Source: an uncultured Methanobrevibacter sp. (GTDB taxonomy: Archaea > Methanobacteriota > Methanobacteria > Methanobacteriales > Methanobacteriaceae). Taken from it: 64,000 nucleotides of DNA. Location: the NCBI RefSeq assembly GCF_900314615.1, contig NZ_OMWA01000006.1, positions 35,596 to 99,595 of the forward strand, in the 5' to 3' direction. Of this stretch, positions 8,382-17,621 are shown piece after piece. The position numbers were made by a program, and so were the translations under genes. Each line of letters starts with the position of its first letter. Within the stretch, counting starts at the first letter, position 1. Below the pieces are notes generated by a model. That model searched no databases, was not told the DNA's origin, and was given only the letters and a program-made list of their open reading frames with translations.

Positions 8382-9041
8382 TTAAAATTTGATATTGTCA
8401 CCTAATCTTTTAATATCAAAAACGGCAGTGTCAGCAACAGACATTACTGCCAAAACACCTGCCTGAATAGGATCAGTTATTATTAAATCAGCATATTCTG
8501 TTACACTTCCAGGCATATTTAGGGATATCACTGTTAAATTACTTTGTTCTTTAACATTTTTAACTGCTTTGGTAATCTCCCCACCCATAAGTGAACCTGC
8601 AAGTACCAATGCACTTACACGAGGCAATCTGGAAATAGCTTCAACAGCTTCAGATATATTTTTTTCACCAACTAATGGAATTGTATCTATACTTATGCGT
8701 TCTCCGCGTATATTGTGCCTGTCAGCTTCAGTGATTGCACCCATTGCAACCTGAGATACCTGTGCTCCGCCACCAACAATGATAATACGTTTTCCATAAA
8801 TGTCTAATTGAGAACCGTGCAACTCTACAGTTTTTACTTCAGAAATATTTTCTAAATCTGAAAGCAAACATTCAATGTCTTCAACATGTTCGAGTTCCAG
8901 ATTAATGGAACCGACATTGTTTTTTTCAACAAAAAGATGAACATAACTAATATTAGCACCATGATTAGTGATAACATCAGTAATATCATCTAAAACACCT
9001 TTTTTCTCATTAGTTTTTATTGTTAAAGTATAATCATTCAT
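8382..9041 (-). CDS. ehbQ: ACT-domain protein at the end of the ehb operon (probable EhbQ)
   Basis: An N-terminal ACT domain (about 1-75; YTLTIKTNEKKGVLDDITDVI) is followed by a Rossmann-like domain with KRIIIVGGGAQVSQVAMGAI and a central ALVLAGSLMGG stretch (DUF5612-like). It has 219 residues and no membrane segment. The ATG overlaps the ehbP stop by 8 nt, tying it to the hydrogenase operon. The published Methanothermobacter operon has 17 genes, ehbA-Q, and this gene occupies the Q position; that name is assigned by position. The ACT domain suggests ligand-dependent regulation rather than electron transfer. Confidence 0.75.
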   Translation of the reverse strand: MNDYTLTIKTNEKKGVLDDITDVITNHGANISYVHLFVEKNNVGSINLELEHVEDIECLLSDLENISEVKTVELHGSQLDIYGKRIIIVGGGAQVSQVAMGAITEADRHNIRGERISIDTIPLVGEKNISEAVEAISRLPRVSALVLAGSLMGGEITKAVKNVKEQSNLTVISLNMPGSVTEYADLIITDPIQAGVLAVMSVADTAVFDIKRLGDNIKF

Positions 9042-9297
9042 TTTTTGGCCTTACTTTATCAAGTTCTGCATGAGCTCTTTTCCACATACTTAAAAAATTA
9101 TCATTTTTTGAAACAGGAATTACATCAAGACCTAACTGCCTGTGCTCTTCAATCCATTCTTCATGGAAAACTGGTATTTCTATTTTGATTGGTTCAGAGG
9201 TTTTATTTACAATGATAAGATTCCTGTAAGGAAAATCCCATTCTACAATGTATCCTGCAAGACTTACTATATGATATGGTCTCATAACAAATTTCAA
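9034..9297 (-). CDS. ehbP: Energy-converting hydrogenase B subunit P
   Basis: A small soluble protein of 87 residues (KFVMRPYHIVSLAGYIVEW...). The reading frame extends further upstream, but a TTG at 9295-9297 has a GAGGTGA ribosome site 5 nt before it and yields the conserved length; an ATG four codons later is the alternative. It lies 10 nt after ehbO and overlaps the next gene. Role within Ehb is not known; it is conserved with the complex. Confidence 0.8.
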   Translation of the reverse strand: MKFVMRPYHIVSLAGYIVEWDFPYRNLIIVNKTSEPIKIEIPVFHEEWIEEHRQLGLDVIPVSKNDNFLSMWKRAHAELDKVRPKNE

Positions 9298-9307
9298 ATA
9301 AATCACC

Positions 9308-10306
9308 TCATAATAATCCAAGTACAATAGATAAAATTCCAAGCAATGTAGTACCAAGTATTGTTGGCAACAACTGCCTGTTTGTAAATACAGGGCTGAA
9401 TGCTGAAAATATTCCCATCATAAATACGAATATCAATGCAACTGCGATATTAACCAAAATTCCCCATGAAAATATGTTTGGAGGTATTCCAATGAACAGT
9501 ACTGAAAATACAGCACCAAGTACAAACATGAAAAATCCTCTGGTTAAATATACAACCGCACGGTATTTAGCTGCATATTCCATATATGGTCCTTCAATAA
9601 CATCACATTTTGCTTTAATTATTGAAAATGGATATTCGTTCAATAGAATCATGTAACCAATGAAAAATACAATAGCTGCAATTCCACCAGCCACAGTGAA
9701 TAGGAATGGCCCATGTGCGTGCTGATAAGCTACAATATCAGGTAAAAATATGCTTCTTGAAGCAGTTACCGGTGCAAACAATGCAAGGTATAACGGGAAA
9801 GATCCGTAAGTAATCATTCTTAAAGACCTTCTTGCACTGATATCTTCGATAAATGACCTGTTTGCATTATTGTGAACTGCACCTTTAATCTGGTCAGGGA
9901 AAGGCATATTAACAGACATGACTGATTTTGATAATGCACCCATAAGCACATAACATATTTCTTCAACTTTTAAAAATCCAACAATAGCAACCAAGCTTGC
10001 AAGAGCAGGGATTTTATATGCCTGAGGTGTTAATGCAATAAGAATACATAAAACCACTATAAAACATATTATCGGCAACGCTTTATAAAGTCCAGGAACC
10101 GGAGAGGAAACCTCTACATTTTCTTTAAACATGAATTTGATTGGTGCCATTATTCCCGGAGCAGTTACATACGGTCCGATTCTTTGCTGAATTCTTGCAT
10201 GAATATATTTACGTTCAATTCCCGGAAGTAATGTTGAAATTACAAAACAAACAAGAACAGTGAGAACTACTGCGATAACTGAATCGATTAATGCATTTCC
10301 AAACAT
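9308..10306 (-). CDS. ehbO: Energy-converting hydrogenase B subunit O (NuoH-like)
   Basis: A 332-residue membrane protein homologous to complex I NuoH/Nqo8, the subunit that joins the hydrogenase module to the membrane ion pathway. The cytoplasmic loop ERKYIHARIQQRIGPYVTAPG near residues 31-50 matches the NuoH family signature, as does the later DVIEGPYMEYAAKYRAVVY segment. About eight hydrophobic helices. Start has an AGGAGGT site. It follows ehbN by 3 nt. Confidence 0.92.
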   Translation of the reverse strand: MFGNALIDSVIAVVLTVLVCFVISTLLPGIERKYIHARIQQRIGPYVTAPGIMAPIKFMFKENVEVSSPVPGLYKALPIICFIVVLCILIALTPQAYKIPALASLVAIVGFLKVEEICYVLMGALSKSVMSVNMPFPDQIKGAVHNNANRSFIEDISARRSLRMITYGSFPLYLALFAPVTASRSIFLPDIVAYQHAHGPFLFTVAGGIAAIVFFIGYMILLNEYPFSIIKAKCDVIEGPYMEYAAKYRAVVYLTRGFFMFVLGAVFSVLFIGIPPNIFSWGILVNIAVALIFVFMMGIFSAFSPVFTNRQLLPTILGTTLLGILSIVLGLL

Positions 10307-10309
10307 TTT

Positions 10310-11437
10310 CTACCTCCTGATGATTTCTATTGCTCTGTCTGTACATGTAAAACAAGGGTCACATTGTACAATACATAATTGAGCATCAGTAATTTGGTCT
10401 CCAATACATGCATACTGCATTGCACCAATATTTGCCATTGATGGAGTTCTAATAATACTGTGCCTTACTCTTCCGCTTTCAAGCGCATAGGAATGGTATA
10501 AAGTTCCTCTTGGAACTTCAATATAACTTTCAATAATATCAGTGTCAAACATTTCCCAATCCCTGTTGACTACTTTACCTTCAGGAATATTGGCAATTGC
10601 CTGACGGATAATATTAATTGCTTCAAATGATTCCAATGCCCTCATAATTAAGTTTGATTTTACATCCCCGTCAGGTTGGGTTATTACATTAAAATCAAAA
10701 TCATCATATTCGAACATTGTTGTTCTTAAATCTCTTGCAACACCTGTTGCTCTTAATGTCGGTCCGGTTACAGCCAGTTCAATAGCCTGTTTTTGTGGAA
10801 GTACACCGATACCGGTAACCCTGGAAAGCAGTATTGAATCTGCCATAAATCTTTCAACAAATCCTGTAAGACCTTCTTCAAGTGCATCCATATCGTTTTT
10901 GAGTCTTAATAATTTAGCTTCATCCAGATCACATCTTGGTCTTACTCCACCCAGTACAGAACATCCGTATTGAACTCTGTTACCTCCAATCATTGCAAGA
11001 AGTTCCATTACGATTTCCCTTAAATAGAATACTCTCATGGAAAATGTTTCATGAGACAGTACCTCACAACCGTGTGCTAAATACAAGAAGTGTGAATGTA
11101 AACGTTCAAGTTCACTCATAATTACTCGAATATATTTAGCTCTCTCTGGAATTTCAATACCTAAACCTATTTCAGCAGTTCTGCAGGAGTTCCATATATG
11201 TGCATTAGAACAGATTCCGCAAATTTTTTCAGTAAGGGCATTTGCTTTTTCAACAGGAAGACCTTCCATAATTCTTTCAATTCCCCTATGATTTACACCA
11301 ATAGTGATTTCCGCTTCCTGAACTATTTCATCTTCAACGAAAAATCTTACCCTATATGGTTCCAATGCAGCAGGGTGAACTGTACCCATTGGAATTTCAG
11401 TTTCAATAATATTACTTCTTGGTACTTTTTCATCCAT
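10310..11437 (-). CDS. ehbN: Ehb [NiFe] hydrogenase large subunit
   Basis: Catalytic large subunit of the group 4 hydrogenase. Both Ni-binding motifs are seen: EKICGICSNAH (CxxC, about residues 70-80) and QCDPCFTCTDR at the C-terminus (CxxC). The protein ends only a few residues after the last cysteine pair, so there may be no long C-terminal peptide to cleave. It has 375 residues and also resembles NuoD. SD GAGGGG lies upstream. Works with EhbM and the ferredoxin subunits to exchange electrons between H2 and ferredoxin. Confidence 0.95.
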   Translation of the reverse strand: MDEKVPRSNIIETEIPMGTVHPAALEPYRVRFFVEDEIVQEAEITIGVNHRGIERIMEGLPVEKANALTEKICGICSNAHIWNSCRTAEIGLGIEIPERAKYIRVIMSELERLHSHFLYLAHGCEVLSHETFSMRVFYLREIVMELLAMIGGNRVQYGCSVLGGVRPRCDLDEAKLLRLKNDMDALEEGLTGFVERFMADSILLSRVTGIGVLPQKQAIELAVTGPTLRATGVARDLRTTMFEYDDFDFNVITQPDGDVKSNLIMRALESFEAINIIRQAIANIPEGKVVNRDWEMFDTDIIESYIEVPRGTLYHSYALESGRVRHSIIRTPSMANIGAMQYACIGDQITDAQLCIVQCDPCFTCTDRAIEIIRR

Positions 11438-11449
11438 TTAATCCCCTCT

Positions 11450-11896
11450 TTAATCCGCATCCAATAATGTAGGTAACAGGGAAACTACTCCTGCTAAAAC
11501 ATCTTGTGGCCTTACAGCACAACCAGGAACTTTCGCAGCTACTGGTATAATATTTTCGACTGGTCCTTCAATTTCTTCAGACGGAATATCTCCATAACAG
11601 TTTTTGTATACTCCACCCATTAAAGCACAACTTCCTGCAGCTACAACTAATTTAGGATTAGGAATAGCTTCATATATTTCTTCTAAAGGTTTTCTATTCA
11701 AGTGAGTAACCGGTCCTGTGACAACCAATACATCGGCTTCACGAGGATTCCATGTTAAAAACACATTATATTGCTCAGCATCGAATCTAGGTGATAATAT
11801 TGAGTTTACAATTTCAATATCGCATCCGTTACATCCGCCAGTGTAAACCAGCATGACATGTATTGCTCGTGCTCTTGAAAATGATTTAAGACCCAT
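11450..11896 (-). CDS. ehbM: Ehb [NiFe] hydrogenase small subunit
   Basis: A NuoB-like small subunit of 148 residues holding the proximal [4Fe-4S] cluster. Cysteines are seen in YTGGCNGCDIEIV, in VAAGSCALMGG and in VPGCAVRPQD. The ATG directly follows the ehbL stop (TAGATG). It is soluble and docks EhbN to EhbO. Confidence 0.95.
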   Translation of the reverse strand: MGLKSFSRARAIHVMLVYTGGCNGCDIEIVNSILSPRFDAEQYNVFLTWNPREADVLVVTGPVTHLNRKPLEEIYEAIPNPKLVVAAGSCALMGGVYKNCYGDIPSEEIEGPVENIIPVAAKVPGCAVRPQDVLAGVVSLLPTLLDAD

Positions 11897-12385
11897 CTAA
11901 TCACCTTCCTCTCTATTTTTCAATACTGTATTGTCAGATAAATATTGTGCAATAAACTTAAGTTTATCATCTGAAATTTTAAACGGCTGATCTATTAAAT
12001 CTGAAACGTCAACTTCCTGGTCCCCAACACAGCTTGGGTGTATTGTTCCTTTTTCACCATAAAGGGAATATACAGGACAGAAATCATGACAATAGTAACA
12101 GACAACACATTTTTCAAGATTAATTTCAGGTACTTCTGTTTTAGTCCATCCGTCAGTTATCTTTACTGGACTTGCTAATTTTTTCATCTCCACTGCACCT
12201 GTCGGACAGACATTGGCACAACCTGCACATCCTATGCAGGCCTTATCATCAACCCTGTCATCCACTTCTACAGAAAGTGTTGAGATTTGCCTTTTCAGTT
12301 CCATGTCTGTGACTCTATCAGCTGCAAAAAAGATTCTTTTAAAGTTAGTAAATGCTCCTTCTAAAGCTATTCTTAGTATACTCAT
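11897..12385 (-). CDS. ehbL: Ehb ferredoxin subunit with two [4Fe-4S] motifs
   Basis: A 162-residue NuoI-like protein with CIGCAGCANVCP (about residues 52-63) and CVVCYYCHDFCP (about 93-104), each followed by proline as in 2[4Fe-4S] ferredoxins. The N-terminus is amphipathic. It should pass electrons to the hydrogenase small subunit. Start TAAATG is fused to the ehbK stop. Confidence 0.93.
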   Translation of the reverse strand: MSILRIALEGAFTNFKRIFFAADRVTDMELKRQISTLSVEVDDRVDDKACIGCAGCANVCPTGAVEMKKLASPVKITDGWTKTEVPEINLEKCVVCYYCHDFCPVYSLYGEKGTIHPSCVGDQEVDVSDLIDQPFKISDDKLKFIAQYLSDNTVLKNREEGD

Positions 12386-13792
12386 TTAAATACCCTCTAT
12401 TGAATCTTTAAAATTTCTTTCGAATAAAAATGCTTTTGCAGGGCATGCATTCTTACAGGCTCCGCAATAGGTACATTTTTCTTCATTAACTACGTAATTA
12501 CCATCAATCTCATCGATTGCATCATATGAACAGATTCCGTGACAAACTCCACAATGCATACATAATTTCTGTTCGATGAAGTTAAATCCATCGGTAATTT
12601 CATTTTTATACATTGTAGATTTTGGAATTGCATCAACCGGACAGTGAACCGCACAATTTTCACACAATATACATTTATCCAGTTTGACAGATATTGTGCC
12701 CCTGTGCAGAGTAATTGCATCTTCCTGACATACTTCCACACATATTCCGCAGGAAATACAATCATCAGTGACTTTACCGTCCCATGTATGAGTCATGTAC
12801 TGGCGAGCCTGTGCATCATCACAGACCTGCACACATTTACCGCAACTTACACAGAATCCTGACAATGCAGGCAATTCCACATCATCAAATTCATCATAAA
12901 TAAACATTTCATCGTCTTCAGTCAATGTGCGAACAGGACATGAAGCGATTGCAATGGCATGAGATACATTTTCTGTATCTGATGTCGGATCATATCTTAG
13001 TTTGCCGTCAACGTTTTTAAGAGATTCGTTTTCACATAAATCTGCACATAATCCGCAGTTTAGACAGGATATGATTTTTCCGGATGCCTTCTGATTGATT
13101 TTATTTACAATAATCTCGAAGTTATCCACTGAAATCGCATTGTGAGGACAGGCTTTCATACAGTTTAGACAAAGTGTACATGTAGATTTGTTTACCATCT
13201 GATGTTTATTCATTGATTCATTTGGACAAACATCACTACATAACCTGCATTCACGGCATATTCCTTCATCACGGTCGACTTTAACGTGAATCGCTCCAGT
13301 AGGACAGTATTCTTCGCATCTTCCGCAAAGAATACATTTATCGGTGTCTGTTCCGAAATAGCTTCTTGAAACCTCGGTTATTAAATTCTCAGGTTTGTGA
13401 GGAACACCTTTTAGAGGAGGATTCAATACATTCATTGATTTAATTAAAGTAATCTGTTTGTCTCTTTCAAGATCAAAACCATCTACACGGTAATCAGGAT
13501 ATTTTTCAGCACAAACTCCGCAACGTGAACAGATTCCATAAACAACACCTTCTTCTATTGTGATATTGTCTGTTGGGCAGTTGTACATACACATTCCACA
13601 ACCGTTACATTTAGCTCTGTCTACAACATATCCTCCATAACTATTCTGGAATATTGCTCCGTTAGGACAGTTTTTACAACATATTCCACATGTAAGACAG
13701 CTAAATGCTTTTCCATTAACTAATCTGATAGATTTTGTAGGGCATGATTTAATACACTCTTCATTTTCACAATTATTAGTTGATAAAAACAT
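12386..13792 (-). CDS. ehbK: Ehb polyferredoxin
   Basis: A 468-residue iron-sulphur protein with about twelve CxxCxxCxxxC-type motifs along its whole length (for example CNGCGMCMYNCP, CILCGRCEEYCP, CTYCGACKNACP), giving up to about a dozen [4Fe-4S] clusters. The third motif reads CSRCGVCAEKYP and lacks the fourth cysteine. It may wire Ehb to other ferredoxin users. The start has an AAGGGG site. Confidence 0.93.
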   Translation of the reverse strand: MFLSTNNCENEECIKSCPTKSIRLVNGKAFSCLTCGICCKNCPNGAIFQNSYGGYVVDRAKCNGCGMCMYNCPTDNITIEEGVVYGICSRCGVCAEKYPDYRVDGFDLERDKQITLIKSMNVLNPPLKGVPHKPENLITEVSRSYFGTDTDKCILCGRCEEYCPTGAIHVKVDRDEGICRECRLCSDVCPNESMNKHQMVNKSTCTLCLNCMKACPHNAISVDNFEIIVNKINQKASGKIISCLNCGLCADLCENESLKNVDGKLRYDPTSDTENVSHAIAIASCPVRTLTEDDEMFIYDEFDDVELPALSGFCVSCGKCVQVCDDAQARQYMTHTWDGKVTDDCISCGICVEVCQEDAITLHRGTISVKLDKCILCENCAVHCPVDAIPKSTMYKNEITDGFNFIEQKLCMHCGVCHGICSYDAIDEIDGNYVVNEEKCTYCGACKNACPAKAFLFERNFKDSIEGI

Positions 13793-13803
13793 GATAAAAC
13801 CCC

Positions 13804-14052
13804 TTATTTACTCCTTGCAAATAGTAGTTTGCCTACAAAAATTCCTATTAATGCAGATAAAAATGCAGTAGACATAGGCAAGTCTGTGTAAAATGGATAA
13901 TTGCCTGATTGCCATGCTACTATAATTCCTGCTATTAAAATTACTACAAATGATCCAAGAGTGAATTTTGCATCTGAGTTTCCGGTTTTAATCTGAGAGC
14001 CGATAACCAAACCCAAAATCAAACCTATGACAATTGGTCCGATAGATAACAT
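13804..14052 (-). CDS. ehbJ: Ehb membrane subunit J
   Basis: An 82-residue protein with three hydrophobic helices. The first helix is glycine-rich (IGPIVIGLILGLVIGSQI). No catalytic motif. It starts on the last base of the ehbI stop (TAATG). Identified by position and length within ehb. Confidence 0.8.
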   Translation of the reverse strand: MLSIGPIVIGLILGLVIGSQIKTGNSDAKFTLGSFVVILIAGIIVAWQSGNYPFYTDLPMSTAFLSALIGIFVGKLLFARSK

Positions 14053-14528
14053 TATTCACCCTCCTCAACTAATTTCTTAAATCCTGCAAATGCAATTACA
14101 ATTGAGGATAGGCCAACAAATACTTTTAAACCTACAAATACATTAAGATATGGAATAATTCCTGCATTTGTAACATCCGGATAATGGAAGACATTCTGAA
14201 TTGCTGAAGGAACTATATTGAACAAGTCAGTTCCCACATTATAGAGGAAAAATCCTCCGACAAACAAACCGATTAATCCGAAGATTACAAATCCTAATGC
14301 ACCTACAGATTCCAGTACTTCAATATAAGTGTGAGATAATTCCAATGGAGAGTTACCTAAGCCATAAACAAGAATGGACAATATAATTCCACTGGCAATC
14401 ATTGCACCACCTTGGAAACCTCCTCCAGGAGTGATATGACCTCCAAGGATAGTCATTATACCCAAACAAATTAAAATAATTGAAATTGGTAAAGATATAA
14501 GTTTTAAAATCATACTACCCTGACTCAT
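14052..14528 (-). CDS. ehbI: Ehb membrane subunit I (MrpB-like)
   Basis: A 158-residue membrane protein resembling MnhB/MrpB of multisubunit Na+/H+ antiporters, marked by HITPGGGFQGGAMIASG. Four to five helices. Overlaps ehbH by 4 nt and ehbJ by 1 nt. Likely part of the ion-translocating half of Ehb. Confidence 0.88.
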   Translation of the reverse strand: MSQGSMILKLISLPISIILICLGIMTILGGHITPGGGFQGGAMIASGIILSILVYGLGNSPLELSHTYIEVLESVGALGFVIFGLIGLFVGGFFLYNVGTDLFNIVPSAIQNVFHYPDVTNAGIIPYLNVFVGLKVFVGLSSIVIAFAGFKKLVEEGE

Positions 14529-14803
14529 TGTTTATCCCCCAGTAATCCTCTACCGAATATAAGTAAAACAACTAATCCAGCAGTTAATAATATGATTGAT
14601 TCTCCTAATGTATCGTATGCTCTGAAATCAAAAATAACTACAGTTACCAAGTTTGGAGCTATTTGAGTTCCTAAAGCGTTGTAGATGTTACTTACACCAG
14701 GTTGAATCATGCTGCTTAAATGAAATATAGCATCAAGTAAAGTAACTGAGAATATTGCTGTTAAAACTGCTGCGATTAAATTACGAACTGTAGTTTTAGA
14801 CAA
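14525..14803 (-). CDS. ehbH: Ehb membrane subunit H
   Basis: A 92-residue membrane protein with three hydrophobic stretches, MbhE/MrpB-N-like; FDFRAYDTLGESIILL is the most conserved part. A longer frame exists, but the TTG at 14801-14803 is preceded by GGGGTGG at good distance and gives the expected start (SKTTVRNL). With this start it overlaps ehbG by 8 nt. Confidence 0.8.
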   Translation of the reverse strand: MSKTTVRNLIAAVLTAIFSVTLLDAIFHLSSMIQPGVSNIYNALGTQIAPNLVTVVIFDFRAYDTLGESIILLTAGLVVLLIFGRGLLGDKQ

Positions 14804-15131
14804 AATTACCACCCCAGTATAAGAATGTAACGATGATTGCAAGTGTTACCACTGCATAAAACAACATTTTCTCTAAAGAATCCTCTTGTTCTATTTTAAA
14901 CTTAGGAATAAGCGGAATATTAGAAATTAACACGATAGCCAAAATTAATGTTACTAAACCTGCAAGCAACACATTAACATGCCTTAACAATATTGCAGCC
15001 ATCACTAATGAAACAATTAAAAATATTTCTGCTGTAATACTTCCTGAAACATCAGCATTTGTTACAGGACCCGGTGAAAACAATTTTCTGAATTGTTTTA
15101 CAACATTGAATATTTGATCATAAAGTTTCAT
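14796..15131 (-). CDS. ehbG: Ehb membrane subunit G
   Basis: A 111-residue protein with a basic N-terminal segment and three hydrophobic helices. No family motif beyond the position in ehb. Its ATG overlaps the ehbF stop by 4 nt. Confidence 0.82.
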   Translation of the reverse strand: MKLYDQIFNVVKQFRKLFSPGPVTNADVSGSITAEIFLIVSLVMAAILLRHVNVLLAGLVTLILAIVLISNIPLIPKFKIEQEDSLEKMLFYAVVTLAIIVTFLYWGGNFV

Positions 15132-16582
15132 AATATTCCTCCTACAAAGTTAGAAATTCCATTTGTTACTACATCTGGGAAGACACCTAAAGCGATAATG
15201 ATTATTAATAATATGAACATTGCAAAAATCATTGTTCTTGGCACTTCTCTTCCTTCTAATTCCAAATCTCTTGGTTTTGGTTTTAAAAACATTGTATAGT
15301 ATGTTTTTACAAATACTACAAATGTAGCAATACTGACCATAATAGCCAAGATAGATATTTCAGGGAATCCGCAATTTAAAGATGCCTGAACAAGCATTAA
15401 CTTGGATTGGAATCCGCTTAATGGTGGAACACCGGCCATTGCCAAACCACCAATTAAAAGCATTATGCTTACTTTTGGATGAGCTGCAAGAAGTCCTCCA
15501 AGTTTACGTGTATCCACTTCGTTTGTTGCATTGACAATTGCACCAAAACCTATGAATAATAATGCAGTAATCATGATTTCGTTCAATGCCTGGAAAAGAC
15601 CTGCAGTTACTGCATATTGTGTTCCAAGCCCGATACCTAAACCTATAAATCCTAATTCACCGACAGCTAAAAATCCAATCATCCTTCTGAAGTCTGTTTG
15701 GGTTAAAGCTAGAGAGACACCCAATATCATAGCCAAGATAGAGAAGAAGACTATGAGAACTTCAAATATAGGCAGTGTTGAATAAATTCTAAACATGATT
15801 AATACGATTGAAATCATTGAAACTACTGTAAATGACTGAAGTAAAGCTGCTCCATGAGGTTCTGCTTTTGAATAAATTCCAGATTTTATTGTATGGAATG
15901 GTGGTAAACCTGATGCGTATAACCAGCCAAAGAATATTAATGCGAGTGATAATAAAAATACTGGAGAAGTTGAGCTTATTAAACCATTATGAACAGCTGC
16001 AGCTATATCAGTTACATTTACACTACCTGTCATTGCCAGTAGGAATCCAATTCCTAAAAGCATTATCGGTGATCCTATTGACCCTAAAATCATATATTTT
16101 AAAGCCATTTCATAACTGTAATCAATTGATGACGCCGCTACAATACCTACTTGTGCCAAAGCCAGAATTTCGAAGAATACAAACATGTGGAATATATCGT
16201 CTGTTAAAAGCATTGCAGTTACAGCGGCAGTACCTAAGAACAGCAGGAACAGATAAGGTCCTGAAACTTCTTTATATTTGGTTAAGTAAATGAATACTAC
16301 CAGGAATGTTAGAAGTCCGAGCATTCCTATAAATATCTGCTGCAGGAATGTGAATGAATAGGTAATTGCCGGATGATACATTACGTTTGTTACATTATCC
16401 AGTATCGGCTCATAACCTCCAAAGTAATGAAGACCGTAATTAGAAGCCAATGGAATTATAGGAAGACATATTGCAACAACAAAAGCAAAGATCTTGGTTG
16501 CTTTGTTAAATTTTGAAAAGGCACTGATAATTAATGCTGCCATAAGAGGAACAATAACCATAAGTGGAATCAGTTCATTCAT
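15128..16582 (-). CDS. ehbF: Ehb subunit F (MrpD/NuoN-like ion pump)
   Basis: A large polytopic protein (about 484 residues, some 14 helices) of the NuoL/M/N-MrpD family, likely carrying the proton or Na+ channel. Family marks include LTDDIFHMFVFFEILALAQ and the GLPPFHTIKSG loop, plus GVPPLSGFQSK later. Two consecutive ATGs at 16585 and 16582 follow AAAGGAGG; the second has the better spacing. The frame runs further upstream inside ehbE but without a ribosome site. Confidence 0.92.
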   Translation of the reverse strand: MNELIPLMVIVPLMAALIISAFSKFNKATKIFAFVVAICLPIIPLASNYGLHYFGGYEPILDNVTNVMYHPAITYSFTFLQQIFIGMLGLLTFLVVFIYLTKYKEVSGPYLFLLFLGTAAVTAMLLTDDIFHMFVFFEILALAQVGIVAASSIDYSYEMALKYMILGSIGSPIMLLGIGFLLAMTGSVNVTDIAAAVHNGLISSTSPVFLLSLALIFFGWLYASGLPPFHTIKSGIYSKAEPHGAALLQSFTVVSMISIVLIMFRIYSTLPIFEVLIVFFSILAMILGVSLALTQTDFRRMIGFLAVGELGFIGLGIGLGTQYAVTAGLFQALNEIMITALLFIGFGAIVNATNEVDTRKLGGLLAAHPKVSIMLLIGGLAMAGVPPLSGFQSKLMLVQASLNCGFPEISILAIMVSIATFVVFVKTYYTMFLKPKPRDLELEGREVPRTMIFAMFILLIIIIALGVFPDVVTNGISNFVGGIL

Positions 16583-16961
16583 CATATTCCTCCTTTTTAG
16601 ATGTGTCTGCCAACATGACACGAGTACTTAATGTACCATATCTTCTGTATAAAACCATTACCAATGCAAGCATTACTGCAAGAGTACTTGCACCGATTAC
16701 TATACTTGTAAGTACTAACCCGAAAGGTAAAGGATAAGCCGCATTTGATGCAAACCATGAAGTATCCATTCCCGGCATTAAAATAGGTACGACACCGCCA
16801 GGTTTATAACCAATAGCAACAATGAACAGATTAGCACCTTCTTCGATAAAACTAATACCAATTATTTTTTTGATGATATTATCAATGAAAATCGCTGAAT
16901 AAAGACCGATTATGACCAATGCAGCGGATGTCAATAATATCGCCAGTTGAGTTTGTGCCAT
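16575..16961 (-). CDS. ehbE: Ehb subunit E (NuoK/MrpC-like)
   Basis: A 128-residue membrane protein with three helices typical of NuoK/MrpC; SFIEEGANLFIVAIGY and LTSIVIGASTLAVMLALVMVLYRRYGT are characteristic. It sits just before the NuoN-like ehbF, as in Mrp operons, and overlaps it by 8 nt. Confidence 0.9.
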   Translation of the reverse strand: MAQTQLAILLTSAALVIIGLYSAIFIDNIIKKIIGISFIEEGANLFIVAIGYKPGGVVPILMPGMDTSWFASNAAYPLPFGLVLTSIVIGASTLAVMLALVMVLYRRYGTLSTRVMLADTSKKEEYDE

Positions 16962-17194
16962 TAGCTATCCTCCCTTTGAGTTTTTTTAACGGCTAAAGCA
17001 ATAAATACAGGAATTATCGCTGCACCTACAATTGCCTGTGTTAATGCAACATCAGGAGCAAGTAAGATCTGGAACAGTACCGCCATGGCACCACCGGAAA
17101 ATCCTGTCAAGATTGCAGCCTTCAGTAAATCTTTTTGAACAAGGGCAAGAATTGCACTTATAATTATTATAATCATTAATACAAATTCTATCAT
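16961..17194 (-). CDS. ehbD: Ehb subunit D (DUF4040/MbhD-like)
   Basis: A 77-residue protein with two to three helices, of the DUF4040 type found in MbhD/MrpA C-terminal parts (QKDLLKAAILTGFSGGAMAV, APDVALTQAIVGAA). The ATG at 17192-17194 with GAGGGGGA upstream is chosen; it lies one base beyond the ehbC stop. The longer frame into ehbC has no ribosome site. Confidence 0.88.
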   Translation of the reverse strand: MIEFVLMIIIIISAILALVQKDLLKAAILTGFSGGAMAVLFQILLAPDVALTQAIVGAAIIPVFIALAVKKTQREDS

Positions 17195-17195
17195 T

Positions 17196-17621
17196 TTAAT
17201 CCCCCTCATCAATTTCCAACATAGTAACTGAGAACCTTTCATCAGCTTTAAGTTTTTCTGAATTTTCACTTTCTAAAGCTTGCATTTTTTCTTTAGGATG
17301 AATGAAAGGATTATCATCTTCAACTACTTCTTCTTCAACAGTTACTAAATCTAAATTATTCTCTCTATCTTCTTTTTTCCAATAAGCGTTAGCGATTGCA
17401 TGTGCCACAAATGGTGCTAGAATAAAGTATACTCCAGCAAGTAAATACTGACCGATAGCAATCATAGCAATAATACAAGCAATATCAAAGACACCAAATA
17501 TATGGATTCTTGCGTAAACCACATTTTTAGTATCTTTTCCAAGACTTAAAACACCGATTGCAGTTATAATCATTAAAATTGCTGATATTATAAGAAGAGC
17601 AGATTGAATGTATTCTATCAT
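17196..17621 (-). CDS. ehbC: Ehb subunit C (MrpG-like)
   Basis: A 141-residue membrane protein. The first 90 residues match MnhG/MrpG (VVYARIHIFGVFDIACIIAM). A charged, glutamate-rich tail of about 45 residues follows and is cytoplasmic by charge. Overlaps ehbB by 4 nt. Confidence 0.87.
   Translation of the reverse strand: MIEYIQSALLIISAILMIITAIGVLSLGKDTKNVVYARIHIFGVFDIACIIAMIAIGQYLLAGVYFILAPFVAHAIANAYWKKEDRENNLDLVTVEEEVVEDDNPFIHPKEKMQALESENSEKLKADERFSVTMLEIDEGD

Noticed and set aside
12490..12765. Second minus-strand frame inside the polyferredoxin gene
   Set aside because: It overlaps ehbK in another frame; the cysteine-motif frame is clearly the real one.
15832..16293. Plus-strand frame of 153 codons opposite ehbF
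   Set aside because: It is the shadow of a leucine- and isoleucine-rich membrane protein gene; composition is biased and there is no start signal.
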